Source of the DNA: Streptomyces sp. WM4235
GTDB lineage: Bacteria > Actinomycetota > Actinomycetes > Streptomycetales > Streptomycetaceae
Length of the DNA: 64,000 nucleotides
Assembly: GCF_001279725.1 (NCBI RefSeq)
Contig: NZ_LGDE01000013.1
Location: forward strand, 62,001-126,000
Reading direction: 5' to 3'
Positions 48,982 through 57,225 of this stretch are shown here, one piece after another (position 1 is the stretch's first letter; each line of letters starts with the position of its first letter). Made by a program: the position numbers and the translations under genes. The notes beneath the pieces were generated by a model. The model was not told the DNA's origin and did not search any database. It saw only the letters and a list, made by a program, of their open reading frames with translations.

Positions 48982-50331
48982 TCAGGCCATGTGCGCGTCG
49001 GCGACCGTGAGGGCCTCGTCGAGGATCGCCAGGCCCTTGGCCACGTCCTCGGCGGAGATGTTGCAGGCCGGCGCGACGTGGATGCGGTTGCCGGCGATCA
49101 GCGGCCACAGCCCGCCCTTCTTGCAGGCGGCCCCGAACGCGGCCATCGGTGCGTTGTCGGCGCCCGAGGCGTTGTAGGGGACCAGCGGCTCGCGCGTCGA
49201 GGCGTCCCGGACGAGTTCCAACGCCCAGAAGGTGCCCATGCCCCGGACCTCGCCGACGGCGGGGTGCCGCTCGGCGAGGGCGCGCAGGCCGGGGCCCAGC
49301 AGTTCCGTGCCGGTGCGGGCGGACTGCCCGACGGTGTCCTCCTCCTCCATCACGTTGATCGTCGCGACGGCGGCGGCGCAGGCGAGCACGTGCCCGGAGT
49401 ACGTGAGTCCGCCCGGGTAGGGCCGGCGGGCGAAGGTCTCCGCGATGGCGGCGGAGATGGCGACCCCGCCGAGCGGGACGTATCCGCTGGTCACGCCCTT
49501 GGCGAAGCAGAGCAGGTCGGGGCGCACGTCCCAGTGGTCGGCGGCGAACCACGCGCCGGTCCGACCGAAGCCGACCATGATCTCGTCCAGGATGAAGACG
49601 ATGCCGTACCGGTCGCAGAGCGCGCGCACGCCCGCCAGGTAGCCGGCCGGGGGCACGAGCACGCCCGGGGCGCCGCCGACGGTCTCCAGGATGATCGCGG
49701 CGATGGACTGCGGGCCCTCGAAGACGATGGTGTCCTCCAAGTGCCGCAGGGCGCGGGAGGACTCCTCGGCCTCGGTGGTCGCGTGGAAGGGCGAGCGGTA
49801 GAGGAACGGGCCCCAGAAGTGCACGACGCCCGCGGTCGCGGTGTCGTTGCCGAAGCGGCGGGCGTCACCGGTCAGGTTGATCGCGGTGGAGGTGGCCCCG
49901 TGGTAGGAGCGGTACGCGGACAGCACCTTGGGCCGTCCGGTGTGCAGTCGGGCCATCCGGACGGCGTTCTCCACCGCTTCCGCGCCGGCGTTCGTGAAGA
50001 AGATCTTGTCGAGGTCGCCGGGGGTGCGCTCGGCGATCAGTCGGGCGGCCTCGGAGCGGACGTCCACGGCGAAGCCGGGGGCGACGGTGCACAGCTTGGC
50101 GGCCTGCTCCGCGATGGCGGCGGCGACCCGCGGGTGCTGGTAGCCGATGTTCGTGTAGACGAGCGCGCTGGAGAAGTCGAGGAACCGATTGCCCTGGTAG
50201 TCCCAGAAGTACGAGCCCTCGGCCCCCGCGACGGCGAGCGGGTCGATGAGCTCCTGAGCCGACCAGGAATGGAAGACATGCTTCCGGTCGGCGTCTTTCA
50301 CGGCGGCGAGGGCGTCGGCTTCTGCGTTCAT
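48982..50331 (-). CDS. Class III PLP-dependent aminotransferase
   Basis: 449 residues from ATG 50331 (MNAEADALAAVKDADRKHVF); longer in-frame readings are disordered antisense-type sequence. Fold-type I: GAEGSYFWDYQGNRFLDFSS, FFTNAGAEAVENAVRMARLH (cofactor phosphate loop), AYRSYHGATSTAINLTGD, GIVFILDEIMVGFGRTGAWF (Asp contacting the pyridine N), and CFAKGVTSGYVPLGGVAIS with the Schiff-base lysine K278. Substrate is an omega-amino acid or amine (beta-alanine, aminobutyrate, taurine type) with pyruvate or 2-oxoglutarate as acceptor; the sequence does not decide which. Confidence 0.93.
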   Translation of the reverse strand: MNAEADALAAVKDADRKHVFHSWSAQELIDPLAVAGAEGSYFWDYQGNRFLDFSSALVYTNIGYQHPRVAAAIAEQAAKLCTVAPGFAVDVRSEAARLIAERTPGDLDKIFFTNAGAEAVENAVRMARLHTGRPKVLSAYRSYHGATSTAINLTGDARRFGNDTATAGVVHFWGPFLYRSPFHATTEAEESSRALRHLEDTIVFEGPQSIAAIILETVGGAPGVLVPPAGYLAGVRALCDRYGIVFILDEIMVGFGRTGAWFAADHWDVRPDLLCFAKGVTSGYVPLGGVAISAAIAETFARRPYPGGLTYSGHVLACAAAVATINVMEEEDTVGQSARTGTELLGPGLRALAERHPAVGEVRGMGTFWALELVRDASTREPLVPYNASGADNAPMAAFGAACKKGGLWPLIAGNRIHVAPACNISAEDVAKGLAILDEALTVADAHMA

Positions 50332-50822
50332 GAGCCGAGGGTAGTTGTCCGGGATGTGGACCCCGGGGCGCCTCCCGCGCGGCGCGTCCGGTCCACCGTC
50401 CGCCGACGACCCGCGTCGATGGACCTGTCGGACCTGACGGATCGCGCGCGTGCGCCTCGACGGGGGATCGGGCGCCGGTCTAGCGTCGCCCGGCGGGTTG
50501 CCCGGGTGGTCGGTTCGGAGGAGTTTCTCCACGGGGGTGGGAAACACGCCGCGGGCGGGCCTTCGAGGAGGCGCCCGGCGCGGTGTTCCGACGGCTTCCG
50601 GTGAGACGGTTCGCGACGAGCCCCCTTCGCGCTGCGAGGGGGGCGTCGTGCGTGGCGGGCCGCCGCCCACGCCGATTCCGGAAGATGATGCGGTGAGGGT
50701 GTGCAATCGGCACGCGGTCGCGGGGGGCGGTTTCGAGGTCCGGGCGGGCGGGACGTCGGGATTGACCGATCCGGGCGGGGGTAGGTGCGCCGCGCAGGGG
50801 CGGTGCGGAGACGGGAGGCCCT
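50332..50822. other. 491-bp divergent intergenic region without a supported gene
   Basis: Lies between the aminotransferase (-) and the HATPase gene (+). It contains a hairpin at 50614-50648 (11-bp stem with one G-T pair plus 4 more bp past a bulge, loop GCT) and an imperfect inverted repeat GTTTC...GGGAAAC near 50525-50550. A TTGACC hexamer at 50762-50767 with TAGGTG at 50782-50787 could be part of the HATPase promoter, but the 14-bp spacing is poor. Six-frame translation gives only repetitive shadow frames. Confidence 0.5.
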
Positions 50823-51293
50823 GTGGCCGAGCAGACTCGGAGGCTGGTCCTGGGCGGTGCCACGACGGGGGTCGTCACGCGCTGCCGGGACTTCACCCGA
50901 CAGGCACTGGCCGACTGGCAGTGGACGCGGGACCAGGACGCGGTGGACGACGTGCTCCTCCTGGTCTCCGAAGTGGTGACCAACGCCTGCCTGCACGCGG
51001 GCGGGCCCCGCGAACTCGTCCTGCGGCACGCACCCGGACGCCTGCGCGTCGAGGTCAGCGACGACAACCCCGAGCCTCCGCGGCGGCGGGTGTCGGGAGA
51101 TCGCAGCCGGCCGGGAGGACACGGCCTCGTCGTCCTGGAGCGACTCGCACGGAGCTGGGGGGCACAGCCGTCGGGCGGGACGGCGGCCGGCAAGACGGTC
51201 TGGCTGGAGGTGCCGGGTCCGGGGACCGCCGTGGCCCCGACTCCCGACCAGGGTTCCGGTCCGGATCCGGGTCGGTCGATTCCGGGTCGGTGA
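50823..51293 (+). CDS. Anti-sigma-type ATP-binding protein (HATPase, RsbW-like)
   Basis: 156 residues from a GTG start (GGGAGG 6 nt upstream). GHKL kinase fold: DDVLLLVSEVVTNACLHAGG (N box, S-E-x-x-T-N), RLRVEVSDDNPEPPRRR (D-x-N-P), RPGGHGLVVLERLARSWGAQ (G2 with G-G-H-G-L) and AGKTVWLEVPGP. Such proteins bind and sometimes phosphorylate anti-sigma antagonists. The 3' half is antisense to the last part of the sigma factor gene, which it faces head-on; the 3' tail (from about residue 132) is low complexity. A functional pair with that sigma factor is suggested by position. Confidence 0.87.
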   Translation: MAEQTRRLVLGGATTGVVTRCRDFTRQALADWQWTRDQDAVDDVLLLVSEVVTNACLHAGGPRELVLRHAPGRLRVEVSDDNPEPPRRRVSGDRSRPGGHGLVVLERLARSWGAQPSGGTAAGKTVWLEVPGPGTAVAPTPDQGSGPDPGRSIPGR

Positions 51294-52083
51294 GGAGTCC
51301 GGTGCGCAGCCGGGTCAGGGTCCGGTTCAGCAGCCGGGACACGTGCATCTGGGACAACCCGAGCCGTTCCCCGATCTCCGCCTGGGTCAACTCCTCCCCG
51401 AAGCGCAGCTCCAGCAGGCTCCGCTCGCGGGCGGGCAGCCCGGCCAGCATCGGCACCAGCGACTCCATGCACTCGATCAGGTCGTAGGCCGGCTCCTCCG
51501 CGCCGAGCGAGGGCCGCGCCGTGTACGGGTCGCGTTCGCCCTCCTCCTGCGGTTGCGGCGGGGCGTCCAGCGAGCGCGCCGAGTAGGCGCACGCCGCCTT
51601 CCGGCCCTCCGCGAGCTCCTCGGGCGTGACGTGCAGCCGCTCGGACAGTTCGGCGTCGGTGGGCTCGCGGCCGAGGCCCTGTTCCAGGGCGTCGTGGGCC
51701 TTCGCGGTGTCGATCCGCAGTTCCTGGAGCCGGCGGGGGACCTTGACGGCCCAACTGGTGTCACGGAAGAACCGCTTGATCTCCCCGGTGATGGTGGGCA
51801 TCGCGAACGAGGTGAACTCGACGCCGCGGGCCGGGTCGAAGCGGTTGATGGCCTTGATGAGACCGATGGTGCCGACCTGGACGATGTCCTCCATCGGCTC
51901 GCTGCGGTTGCGGAACCGGCGGGCGGCGTACCGGACGAGGCTGAGGTTGAGTTCGACGAGCGTGTTGCGCGTGCGGGAGTACTCCTCGGTCCCCTCTTCC
52001 AAGGCGGCGAGTTCACGGAACAGGGCCACCGAGAGGGATCTGGCCTCGTGGGTCGAGACATCGGTGAGATCGGTGTGTTCCAT
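51055..52083 (-). CDS. RNA polymerase sigma factor of the SigB/SigF/SigG group
   Basis: 342 residues. Region 2: NLSLVRYAARRFRNRSEPME, DIVQVGTIGLIKAINRFDPA and RGVEFTSFAMPTITGEIKRF (the -10 recognition helices of SigF-type factors), then FRDTSWAVKVPRRLQELRID. Region 3: REPTDAELSERLHVTPEELA. Region 4: ARERSLLELRFGEELTQAEI and IGERLGLSQMHVSRLLNRTL (-35 helix). Family members usually stop soon after this; here the frame continues for about 80 residues of Pro/Arg-rich sequence lying antisense to the HATPase gene. Partner-switching control by anti-sigma kinases and SpoIIE phosphatases is the rule for this group in Streptomyces stress and development. Confidence 0.92.
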   Translation of the reverse strand: MEHTDLTDVSTHEARSLSVALFRELAALEEGTEEYSRTRNTLVELNLSLVRYAARRFRNRSEPMEDIVQVGTIGLIKAINRFDPARGVEFTSFAMPTITGEIKRFFRDTSWAVKVPRRLQELRIDTAKAHDALEQGLGREPTDAELSERLHVTPEELAEGRKAACAYSARSLDAPPQPQEEGERDPYTARPSLGAEEPAYDLIECMESLVPMLAGLPARERSLLELRFGEELTQAEIGERLGLSQMHVSRLLNRTLTRLRTGLLTDPESTDPDPDRNPGRESGPRRSPDPAPPARPSCRPPSRPTAVPPSSVRVAPGRRGRVLPAGCDLPTPAAAEARGCRR

Positions 52084-52154
52084 CGCTCTGCGCTCCTCCG
52101 GCGGCCGGCCCCGGGGCGGGGCCGTCGTCGCGCGGTCTAGAGGGATATACCCCC

Positions 52155-53108
52155 TCACATCATGACCCACCCGGGCGTATCGCGCGGCTCGTCCGGCTCC
52201 GAGCCCAGGGCCTGCGCGTACAGCCGGAACAGGCGGGGGCCCGGGGACGTCGTGGTGGCGTGGAGCCGGTCCCAGGCGCGGGCGGCGGCCGCCCGGGCCG
52301 CGGCGCCCGGCCAGGGGCGGGGCAGCAGCTCGGGCGGCAGCAGCGGGTCCGGGAGCATCGCCTCGGAGAAGGCCGCGGCCAGCTCCACCGCGCGCGCCAG
52401 CGGGTGGGCGGGCCCGGCCTCCGGGCGGGGAGACCCGGGCCGGGACGGGCCCGGTTCGGACGGCTCCCGCTCGGACGGGCCCGGCTCGGACGGCTCCTGC
52501 TCTGAGGGCCCCGGTTCGGGACGGGACGCCAGCTCGCGCAGCGCCTCGTACCGCTCCGCGATCTCCGTCAGCGGCCACAGTCGTGCGGCCAGGGCCCGCG
52601 GGTCGTCCGTCCCGCCGACCTCCAGGTCCCGGGTGCCGAGGCAGGTCAGCGCGGCCCCCACCCCCAGTTCGGCGGCGCGGGCGCGGACGTACGGCCCGAT
52701 CGGGTTCGGGGTCACGTACAGGCCGCCTTGCAGGGGCGCCGCCCCCAGGCCCGTCAGGGCGTCCCGCAGGGCGTCCCGGGCGGCCCGCGCGGACTCGGGT
52801 ACGGCGAAGGCGAACACGTGCCACACCCCGTCCCAGGGTTCCAGGCCGCGGTCCTGCCGGTAGGCGTGCCGGACGTACTCCGCCTCGGGAACCGCCGGCA
52901 GTCCGCCGCCGGGCCCCACCGCGCGCAGCACGGCCCGTCGTCCCCGTCCCTCGACCTCGAAGCGGCCCTCGGCCACCAGCCGCTTCACGCACAGGCGGAC
53001 CTGCTGGTCGGTCATGCCGAGCGCGCCGGCGACCTCGTACAGCTCGCCGCCGTCGACCGTGCCGTCCTCGCGGACCAGCGCGTGCACCACCAGCCGGGTG
53101 GGGATCAT
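52155..53108 (-). CDS. PaaX-like transcriptional regulator
   Basis: 317 residues. N-terminal winged helix (about 1-75): PTRLVVHALVREDGTVDGGE, LYEVAGALGMTDQQVRLCVK, AEGRFEVEGRGRRAVLRAV. Central PaaX domain: WDGVWHVFAFAVPESARAAR and LQGGLYVTPNPIGPYV, then a C-terminal helical domain (LFRLYAQALG). An unusual low-complexity insert of repeated EPSEPGPSE-type units occurs at about residues 215-250. PaaX represses phenylacetate degradation in E. coli, but Streptomyces have several paralogues with other roles. The start overlaps the GNAT stop (ATGA), so both are translated together. Confidence 0.88.
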   Translation of the reverse strand: MIPTRLVVHALVREDGTVDGGELYEVAGALGMTDQQVRLCVKRLVAEGRFEVEGRGRRAVLRAVGPGGGLPAVPEAEYVRHAYRQDRGLEPWDGVWHVFAFAVPESARAARDALRDALTGLGAAPLQGGLYVTPNPIGPYVRARAAELGVGAALTCLGTRDLEVGGTDDPRALAARLWPLTEIAERYEALRELASRPEPGPSEQEPSEPGPSEREPSEPGPSRPGSPRPEAGPAHPLARAVELAAAFSEAMLPDPLLPPELLPRPWPGAAARAAAARAWDRLHATTTSPGPRLFRLYAQALGSEPDEPRDTPGWVMM

Positions 53109-53698
53109 CGGGCCGTCACCGCCTTGTGCATCGTGGTGACGGCCCCGAAGCCCAGTACGTCGCGCAGCCACGGCGTCCGTCGCACCTTCACGGCCCTGAA
53201 GCCGCGCCGCTCGTACAGGGCCCGCGCCCGCGGGTTCTCCTCGACCACGTCCAGCCGGATCCGCCGGCAGCCCTGCTCCGCGGCGACCTCCTCGATGCCG
53301 TCCAGCAGCAGGGCGCCGATGCCCTCGCCCCGTCGGGCGGAGTCCACGGCGATGCCGTCCATGACCAGCTCGCCGCGGGCCGGGGTGCGTTCCAGCAGTG
53401 CCAGCAGGAACACCCGGTACAGGCCTCTGACCTGCCCGTACCCGGCCCTGATCGCGGCCGCGTCGCCGCCTACGAGGCCGCGTCCGGCGAGCTGGTACCC
53501 GGCGACGCCCAGCACCCGCCCGTCGTCGGCGACGACGGTGAGGGCCCGGTCCGCGTGCAGGTGGTCCGCGATGAACCGGCGCCCCGGCCCGGCGGGTCCG
53601 AGGGCGGCGCCCAGTTTGTGGCCGAAGGCCTCCCAGTAGAGCTCGGCCACCCGTTCCTCGGCGCCCTCGGGCAGCCCGCGCAGCAATGTCGTCGTCAT
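53105..53698 (-). CDS. GNAT family N-acetyltransferase
   Basis: 197 residues from ATG 53698 (MTTTLLRGLPEGAEERVAEL); an ATG at 53710 is an alternative. Acetyl-CoA-binding motif A is read from LVMDGIAVDSARRGEGIGAL (R-R-G-x-G-I-G, V-x-P/S-x-x-R-x-x-G) and RIRLDVVEENPRARALYERR, RGFRAVKVRRTPW (motif B: N-x-x-A-x-x-L-Y-x-x-x-G-F). Substrate unknown. TATTAT at 53711-53716 on the minus strand lies close to the start, so the mRNA has no or a very short leader. It forms an operon with the downstream PaaX-like gene. Confidence 0.87.
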   Translation of the reverse strand: MTTTLLRGLPEGAEERVAELYWEAFGHKLGAALGPAGPGRRFIADHLHADRALTVVADDGRVLGVAGYQLAGRGLVGGDAAAIRAGYGQVRGLYRVFLLALLERTPARGELVMDGIAVDSARRGEGIGALLLDGIEEVAAEQGCRRIRLDVVEENPRARALYERRGFRAVKVRRTPWLRDVLGFGAVTTMHKAVTAR

Positions 53699-53809
53699 AC
53701 GAACAAGCATAATACGTTCACGGCGGCTACGATCGTTTCAGATTCGATAGTTCCACCGGTTCCGCGTTCCTGTTCCCGATCGACGCGGACCTCACACGGG
53801 GGTACCGGC

Positions 53810-54832
53810 ATGTCCCGCACACGACGCACCACACGACGCACCATCCGCGATCTCCTCCTCCTCGCCCTCGTCGGCGCGCTCCTCCTCACCGGGGTCGTCG
53901 TCTGGCAGAACGACTACGACCTGCGCGAACAACAGGTCACCGTCCCCGCCGCGGGACACGAGCTGTCCGGGGTGCTCGCCACCCCCACCACCGGCCAAGG
54001 GCCCTTCCCCCTGGTCGTGTTCGTGCACGGCGACGGCGAGGTCGACGCCACGCACGACGGCTTCTACCGCCCCTACTGGGAGGCCTTCGCCCGCGCCGGC
54101 TACGCCTCCCTCTCCCTCGACAAGCCCACCGACTGGCTCGACCAGACCATGGACGACCGGGCCCGCGAGAGCCTCGACGCCCTCGCCTGGGCGGGCCGGC
54201 GACCCGAGATCGACCGGGCCCGGATCGGACTCTGGGGCGCCAGCCAGGCCGGCTGGGTCCTGCCCAAGGTGGCCGCGCGGGCCCCGGCACCCGGCGTCCG
54301 CTTCGTGATGGCCGTCGGCACCGCCGTGAACTGGGAGCGCCAAGGGGAGTACAACCTGCGCGCGGAGCTGCGCCACGCGGGCGCCGGCCCGGAGCGGGTC
54401 GCGGACGCCCTGCGCCGCAGGGAGACGGTCGGCGCGCTGCTGCGGCGCGGCGCGACCTACGAGGAGTACCGCGCGAGCCCCGCCGCCGATCCGCAACTGT
54501 CGCCCGACCGCTGGACGTTCATCGGACGCAACCACACGGCCGACGCGACCGCCGACCTGCGGGCGATGCCGCACGTGCCCGTGCTGCTGATCTCCGGCGC
54601 CGACGACCTGAACGTCGACGGCGCCGAGACCGAGGCCGTGTACCGGGAGTCGCTCGCCCCGGGCACCCTCACGGTCCGCCGCTACCCGGGGGCCACCCAC
54701 TCCCTGGTCCGCACCCCCGTCGAACGGTCCTCGTGGCGGCTGCCGCTGACGGCACTGTTCGCCCCGAGGGAACTCTTCCCCCCGGGGCTCCTCGACGACC
54801 AGCGGGCCTTCCTCGCGGCGCGGACGCCCTGA
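53810..54832 (+). CDS. Membrane-anchored alpha/beta hydrolase (dienelactone hydrolase/peptidase S9-like)
   Basis: 340 residues from ATG 53810. The N-terminus is basic (RTRRTTRRTIR), followed by one hydrophobic helix LLLLALVGALLLTGVVVWQN, so the enzyme probably sits outside the membrane on an N-terminal anchor. Hydrolase core: FPLVVFVHGDGEVDATHDGF (H-G oxyanion region), RARIGLWGASQAGWVLPKVA (G-A-S-x-A-G nucleophile Ser), VPVLLISGADDLNVDGAETE (acid Asp) and RYPGATHSLVR (His). Such proteins act on esters or short peptides. Divergent from the GNAT gene. Confidence 0.9.
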   Translation: MSRTRRTTRRTIRDLLLLALVGALLLTGVVVWQNDYDLREQQVTVPAAGHELSGVLATPTTGQGPFPLVVFVHGDGEVDATHDGFYRPYWEAFARAGYASLSLDKPTDWLDQTMDDRARESLDALAWAGRRPEIDRARIGLWGASQAGWVLPKVAARAPAPGVRFVMAVGTAVNWERQGEYNLRAELRHAGAGPERVADALRRRETVGALLRRGATYEEYRASPAADPQLSPDRWTFIGRNHTADATADLRAMPHVPVLLISGADDLNVDGAETEAVYRESLAPGTLTVRRYPGATHSLVRTPVERSSWRLPLTALFAPRELFPPGLLDDQRAFLAARTP

Positions 54833-54877
54833 CGTGCGGTCGACGGCCCTCGAACCGGGCGGCCCGCGCGGCCGAGA

Positions 54878-54928
54878 GCCCCGCGTCCGGGGGCCGCCGG
54901 TCGATCCGGCGCGCCCCGGACGCGGGGC
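54878..54928. terminator. Bidirectional hairpin terminator
   Basis: A perfect 15-bp stem (54878-54892 with 54914-54928) with a self-complementary 21-nt loop, between the converging hydrolase and efflux genes. Confidence 0.7.
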
Positions 54929-54953
54929 CCGATTCCCGTGACCGGGCGTGCGG

Positions 54954-56393
54954 TCACGCGCTGGTGCGGGGCTGGAGGAGCGCCGGTACCAGGGCGGCGG
55001 CCAGCGCGACGACCACCCACAGGTAGGTGTCCTGGAAGGCGCCGGCGAGCGCGGGGGCCGACGCGCCGCGGGCGCCGGCCAGTCCGCCGCTGCCGGCCGC
55101 GGCCGTGGTCAGCAGCACCGAGAACAGCGCCATGCCGATCGACCCGGAGATCTGCGAGTTGATGTTGAGCAGGGTGCTCGCGGCCGGCACCCGGTCGGGG
55201 CCGAACCCGCGGGTCGCGCCGGTGATGGTCGGCATCATCGTCATTCCGACGCCCGCGCCGGCCACCGTCAACGCGGCCATCAGCCGCCAGTACGGGACCT
55301 CGGCGTCGCCGATCTGGGCGGTGAAGGCCGCGTAACCGAGCACCGCCAGCGACACCCCGACCGGCACGATCCGCCCCGCCGGGACCCGGTCGGTGAGCCG
55401 GCTCGCGATCTGCAGGGCGATGCCGGTCGCCAGCACCTGCGGGATGCCCAACAGCCCCGACACCGTGGCGCTTTCGCCGCGTACGAGCTGGTAGTACATG
55501 GGCACCAGCATCAGCGCCCCGAAGTAGGCCCCCGCGAACAGCGCCATCGTGCCCACACCGGCCGAGAAGGCCCGCACCCGCAGGAGCCGCAGGTCCAGCA
55601 GGGGCGTACGGGCCTTCAGTGCCCGTACGACGAAGGCCGCCACCAGCACCGCGCCGACGACGGTCGGCACGAGCGCGACGGGCGAGGCGAAGTCACCGCG
55701 CTCGCCGCCCGTGGCCAGGCCGTAGATCAGCGCGGCGAGGCCCGGGGAGAGCGTCAGCAGGCCGACGACGTCGAGCGGGCGGGACGCACGGGTGGTGTCC
55801 CGGGGCAGGATCCGCGCGGCCAGGGCCACCGCGAGGAACCCGACCGGCACGTTGACGAAGAAGATCCACCGCCAGGAGGCCTCGTCCACGAGCCACCCTC
55901 CGAGCACCGGTCCGACCAGCGGCCCCACCAGCACGGGAAGGCCGAGGAGGCCCATCATCCGGCCCTTGCGTTCGGGGGAGGCGGCGTTCAGCACGATGGC
56001 CATCCCGAGCGGCATCACCATGCCGCCGCCGAGGCCCTGGAGGACCCGGAACGCGATCAGGGTCTCGATGTTCCAGGCGAGCCCGGCAAGGGCCGAACCG
56101 GCCGTGAACAGGGCGATGGAGGTGACGTAGAGCCGCTTCGTGCCGAAGCGGGCCGCCGCCCAGGCGGTGAGCGGGATGACGGTGGCGAGCGCGAGGGTGT
56201 AGGCGGTGGCCGTCCACTGCACGGTGGCGAGCGGGGACACGAAGTGGCGCGAGAGACCCCCCAGGGCCACGCCGAGGATGGTGGTGTCGAGCACCGTCAT
56301 GAACGAGCCGAGGACCACCACCATGGCGATGGCGAGCGGGGAGGGGGCGGGAGTCACGGTCCGCCGGGGGGCGGCCAGTGCGGTGGTGGTCAT
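54954..56393 (-). CDS. DHA2-family (EmrB/QacA) multidrug efflux MFS transporter
   Basis: 479 residues, about fourteen hydrophobic segments. Motif C of drug antiporters and the DHA2 mark LGSFMTVLDTTILGVALGGL (T-x-L-D-x-T-I-x-x-V-A-L) is in TM1; VQWTATAYTLALATVIPLTA and WAAARFGTKRLYVTSIALFT (motif A) follow, then FRVLQGLGGGMVMPLGMAIV (motif B) and LLGLPVLVGPLVGPVLGGWL (motif C). DHA2 pumps use the proton gradient to export drugs or dyes. No TetR repressor lies next to it; FMN reductase gene begins 113 bp upstream on the same strand. Confidence 0.93.
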   Translation of the reverse strand: MTTTALAAPRRTVTPAPSPLAIAMVVVLGSFMTVLDTTILGVALGGLSRHFVSPLATVQWTATAYTLALATVIPLTAWAAARFGTKRLYVTSIALFTAGSALAGLAWNIETLIAFRVLQGLGGGMVMPLGMAIVLNAASPERKGRMMGLLGLPVLVGPLVGPVLGGWLVDEASWRWIFFVNVPVGFLAVALAARILPRDTTRASRPLDVVGLLTLSPGLAALIYGLATGGERGDFASPVALVPTVVGAVLVAAFVVRALKARTPLLDLRLLRVRAFSAGVGTMALFAGAYFGALMLVPMYYQLVRGESATVSGLLGIPQVLATGIALQIASRLTDRVPAGRIVPVGVSLAVLGYAAFTAQIGDAEVPYWRLMAALTVAGAGVGMTMMPTITGATRGFGPDRVPAASTLLNINSQISGSIGMALFSVLLTTAAAGSGGLAGARGASAPALAGAFQDTYLWVVVALAAALVPALLQPRTSA

Positions 56394-56505
56394 CGGTGGT
56401 TCCTTCCGTTCCGTCGGTGAGCCGCGGTCGGTTGTCGGCGGGCGCCATCGCCCGGCGGTGACGCCCCGCCGAACCGACCAACCGTCAGTTCTCTTTCCTC
56501 TGAGG

Positions 56506-57084
56506 TCAGTTGCCGTACGGGCGGGCCGCGCGGCCCTCGCGCAGGGTCAGCCCCCACCAGGCGAGCTGGTCGAGCAGGACCTTGGCCGCGCCGGCCGCGC
56601 CCGCCGGGTCGTCGGCCCGACCGCCCTCGCCGAAGTGGTCCCAGGCCGAGTGGAAGCTGACGACGTCCCGGACGGTCACGCAGTGCAGTTCGGCGAAGAT
56701 CTGCCGCAGGTGCTCGACGGCGCGCAGCCCGCCGGCCTGACCGCCGTACGACACGAAGCCGACCGGCTTGGCCCGCCACTCGGAGTGGTGCAGGTCGATG
56801 AAGTGCTTCAGGTGGGCGGGGTAGCTGTGGTTGTACTCGGGGGTGAGGACGATGTAGGCGTCGGCCGCCTCGACCCGGGCCCGCAGCGCGGCCAGCCCGG
56901 GTGTGGGCTCGGTGCCCCAGTCGGGATGGGCGTCGGGCAGCTCCAGCGCGGCGACGTCGATGACGTCCAGGTCGAAGTCGGCGTGCCGGCGGGCGATCGG
57001 GGCGAACCAGTCCGCGACGGTGGGGCCGAAGCGGCCTTCGCGGGTGGAGCCGATGACGAGGGCGAGACGCAGGGTGTTTTCCAT
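56506..57084 (-). CDS. NADPH-dependent FMN reductase (flavodoxin-like)
   Basis: 192 residues. LALVIGSTREGRFGPTVADW is the FMN phosphate loop (G-S-x-R-x-x-R/S), LDVIDVAALELP the second strand, YIVLTPEYNHSYPAHLKHFI the signature P-E-Y-N-x-x-x-P-x-x-L-K-x-x-I-D and KPVGFVSYGGQAGGLRAVEH the third flavin contact. Reduces FMN, quinones or azo compounds with NADPH. Ends 113 bp before the efflux pump gene on the same strand; they may form an operon for dealing with a redox-active compound. Confidence 0.93.
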   Translation of the reverse strand: MENTLRLALVIGSTREGRFGPTVADWFAPIARRHADFDLDVIDVAALELPDAHPDWGTEPTPGLAALRARVEAADAYIVLTPEYNHSYPAHLKHFIDLHHSEWRAKPVGFVSYGGQAGGLRAVEHLRQIFAELHCVTVRDVVSFHSAWDHFGEGGRADDPAGAAGAAKVLLDQLAWWGLTLREGRAARPYGN

Positions 57085-57174
57085 GCCCCGAACCTACGAG
57101 CGGGCGGGGCGACGGGTCCTCTGTCGAGTGACCGGGTTCCGATGACCGGGATCGTGACGGGGGCGCGTCCCGCG

Positions 57175-57219
57175 CCGGCGGGGAGCGGGATCCGCGCACC
57201 GGACCCCGCTCCCCGCCGG
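57175..57219 (-). terminator. Hairpin after the LuxR-family gene
   Basis: A perfect 15-bp stem CCGGCGGGGAGCGGG (57175-57189) with CCCGCTCCCCGCCGG (57205-57219), and a further ATCCG/CGGA inner pairing, immediately downstream of the regulator's stop codon at 57226. Confidence 0.65.
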
Positions 57220-57225
57220 GCCTTT

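Noticed and set aside
50450..51487. 345-codon plus-strand frame across the long intergenic region
   Set aside because: Gly/Arg-rich, no ribosome site, overlaps two genes with clear domains in other frames.
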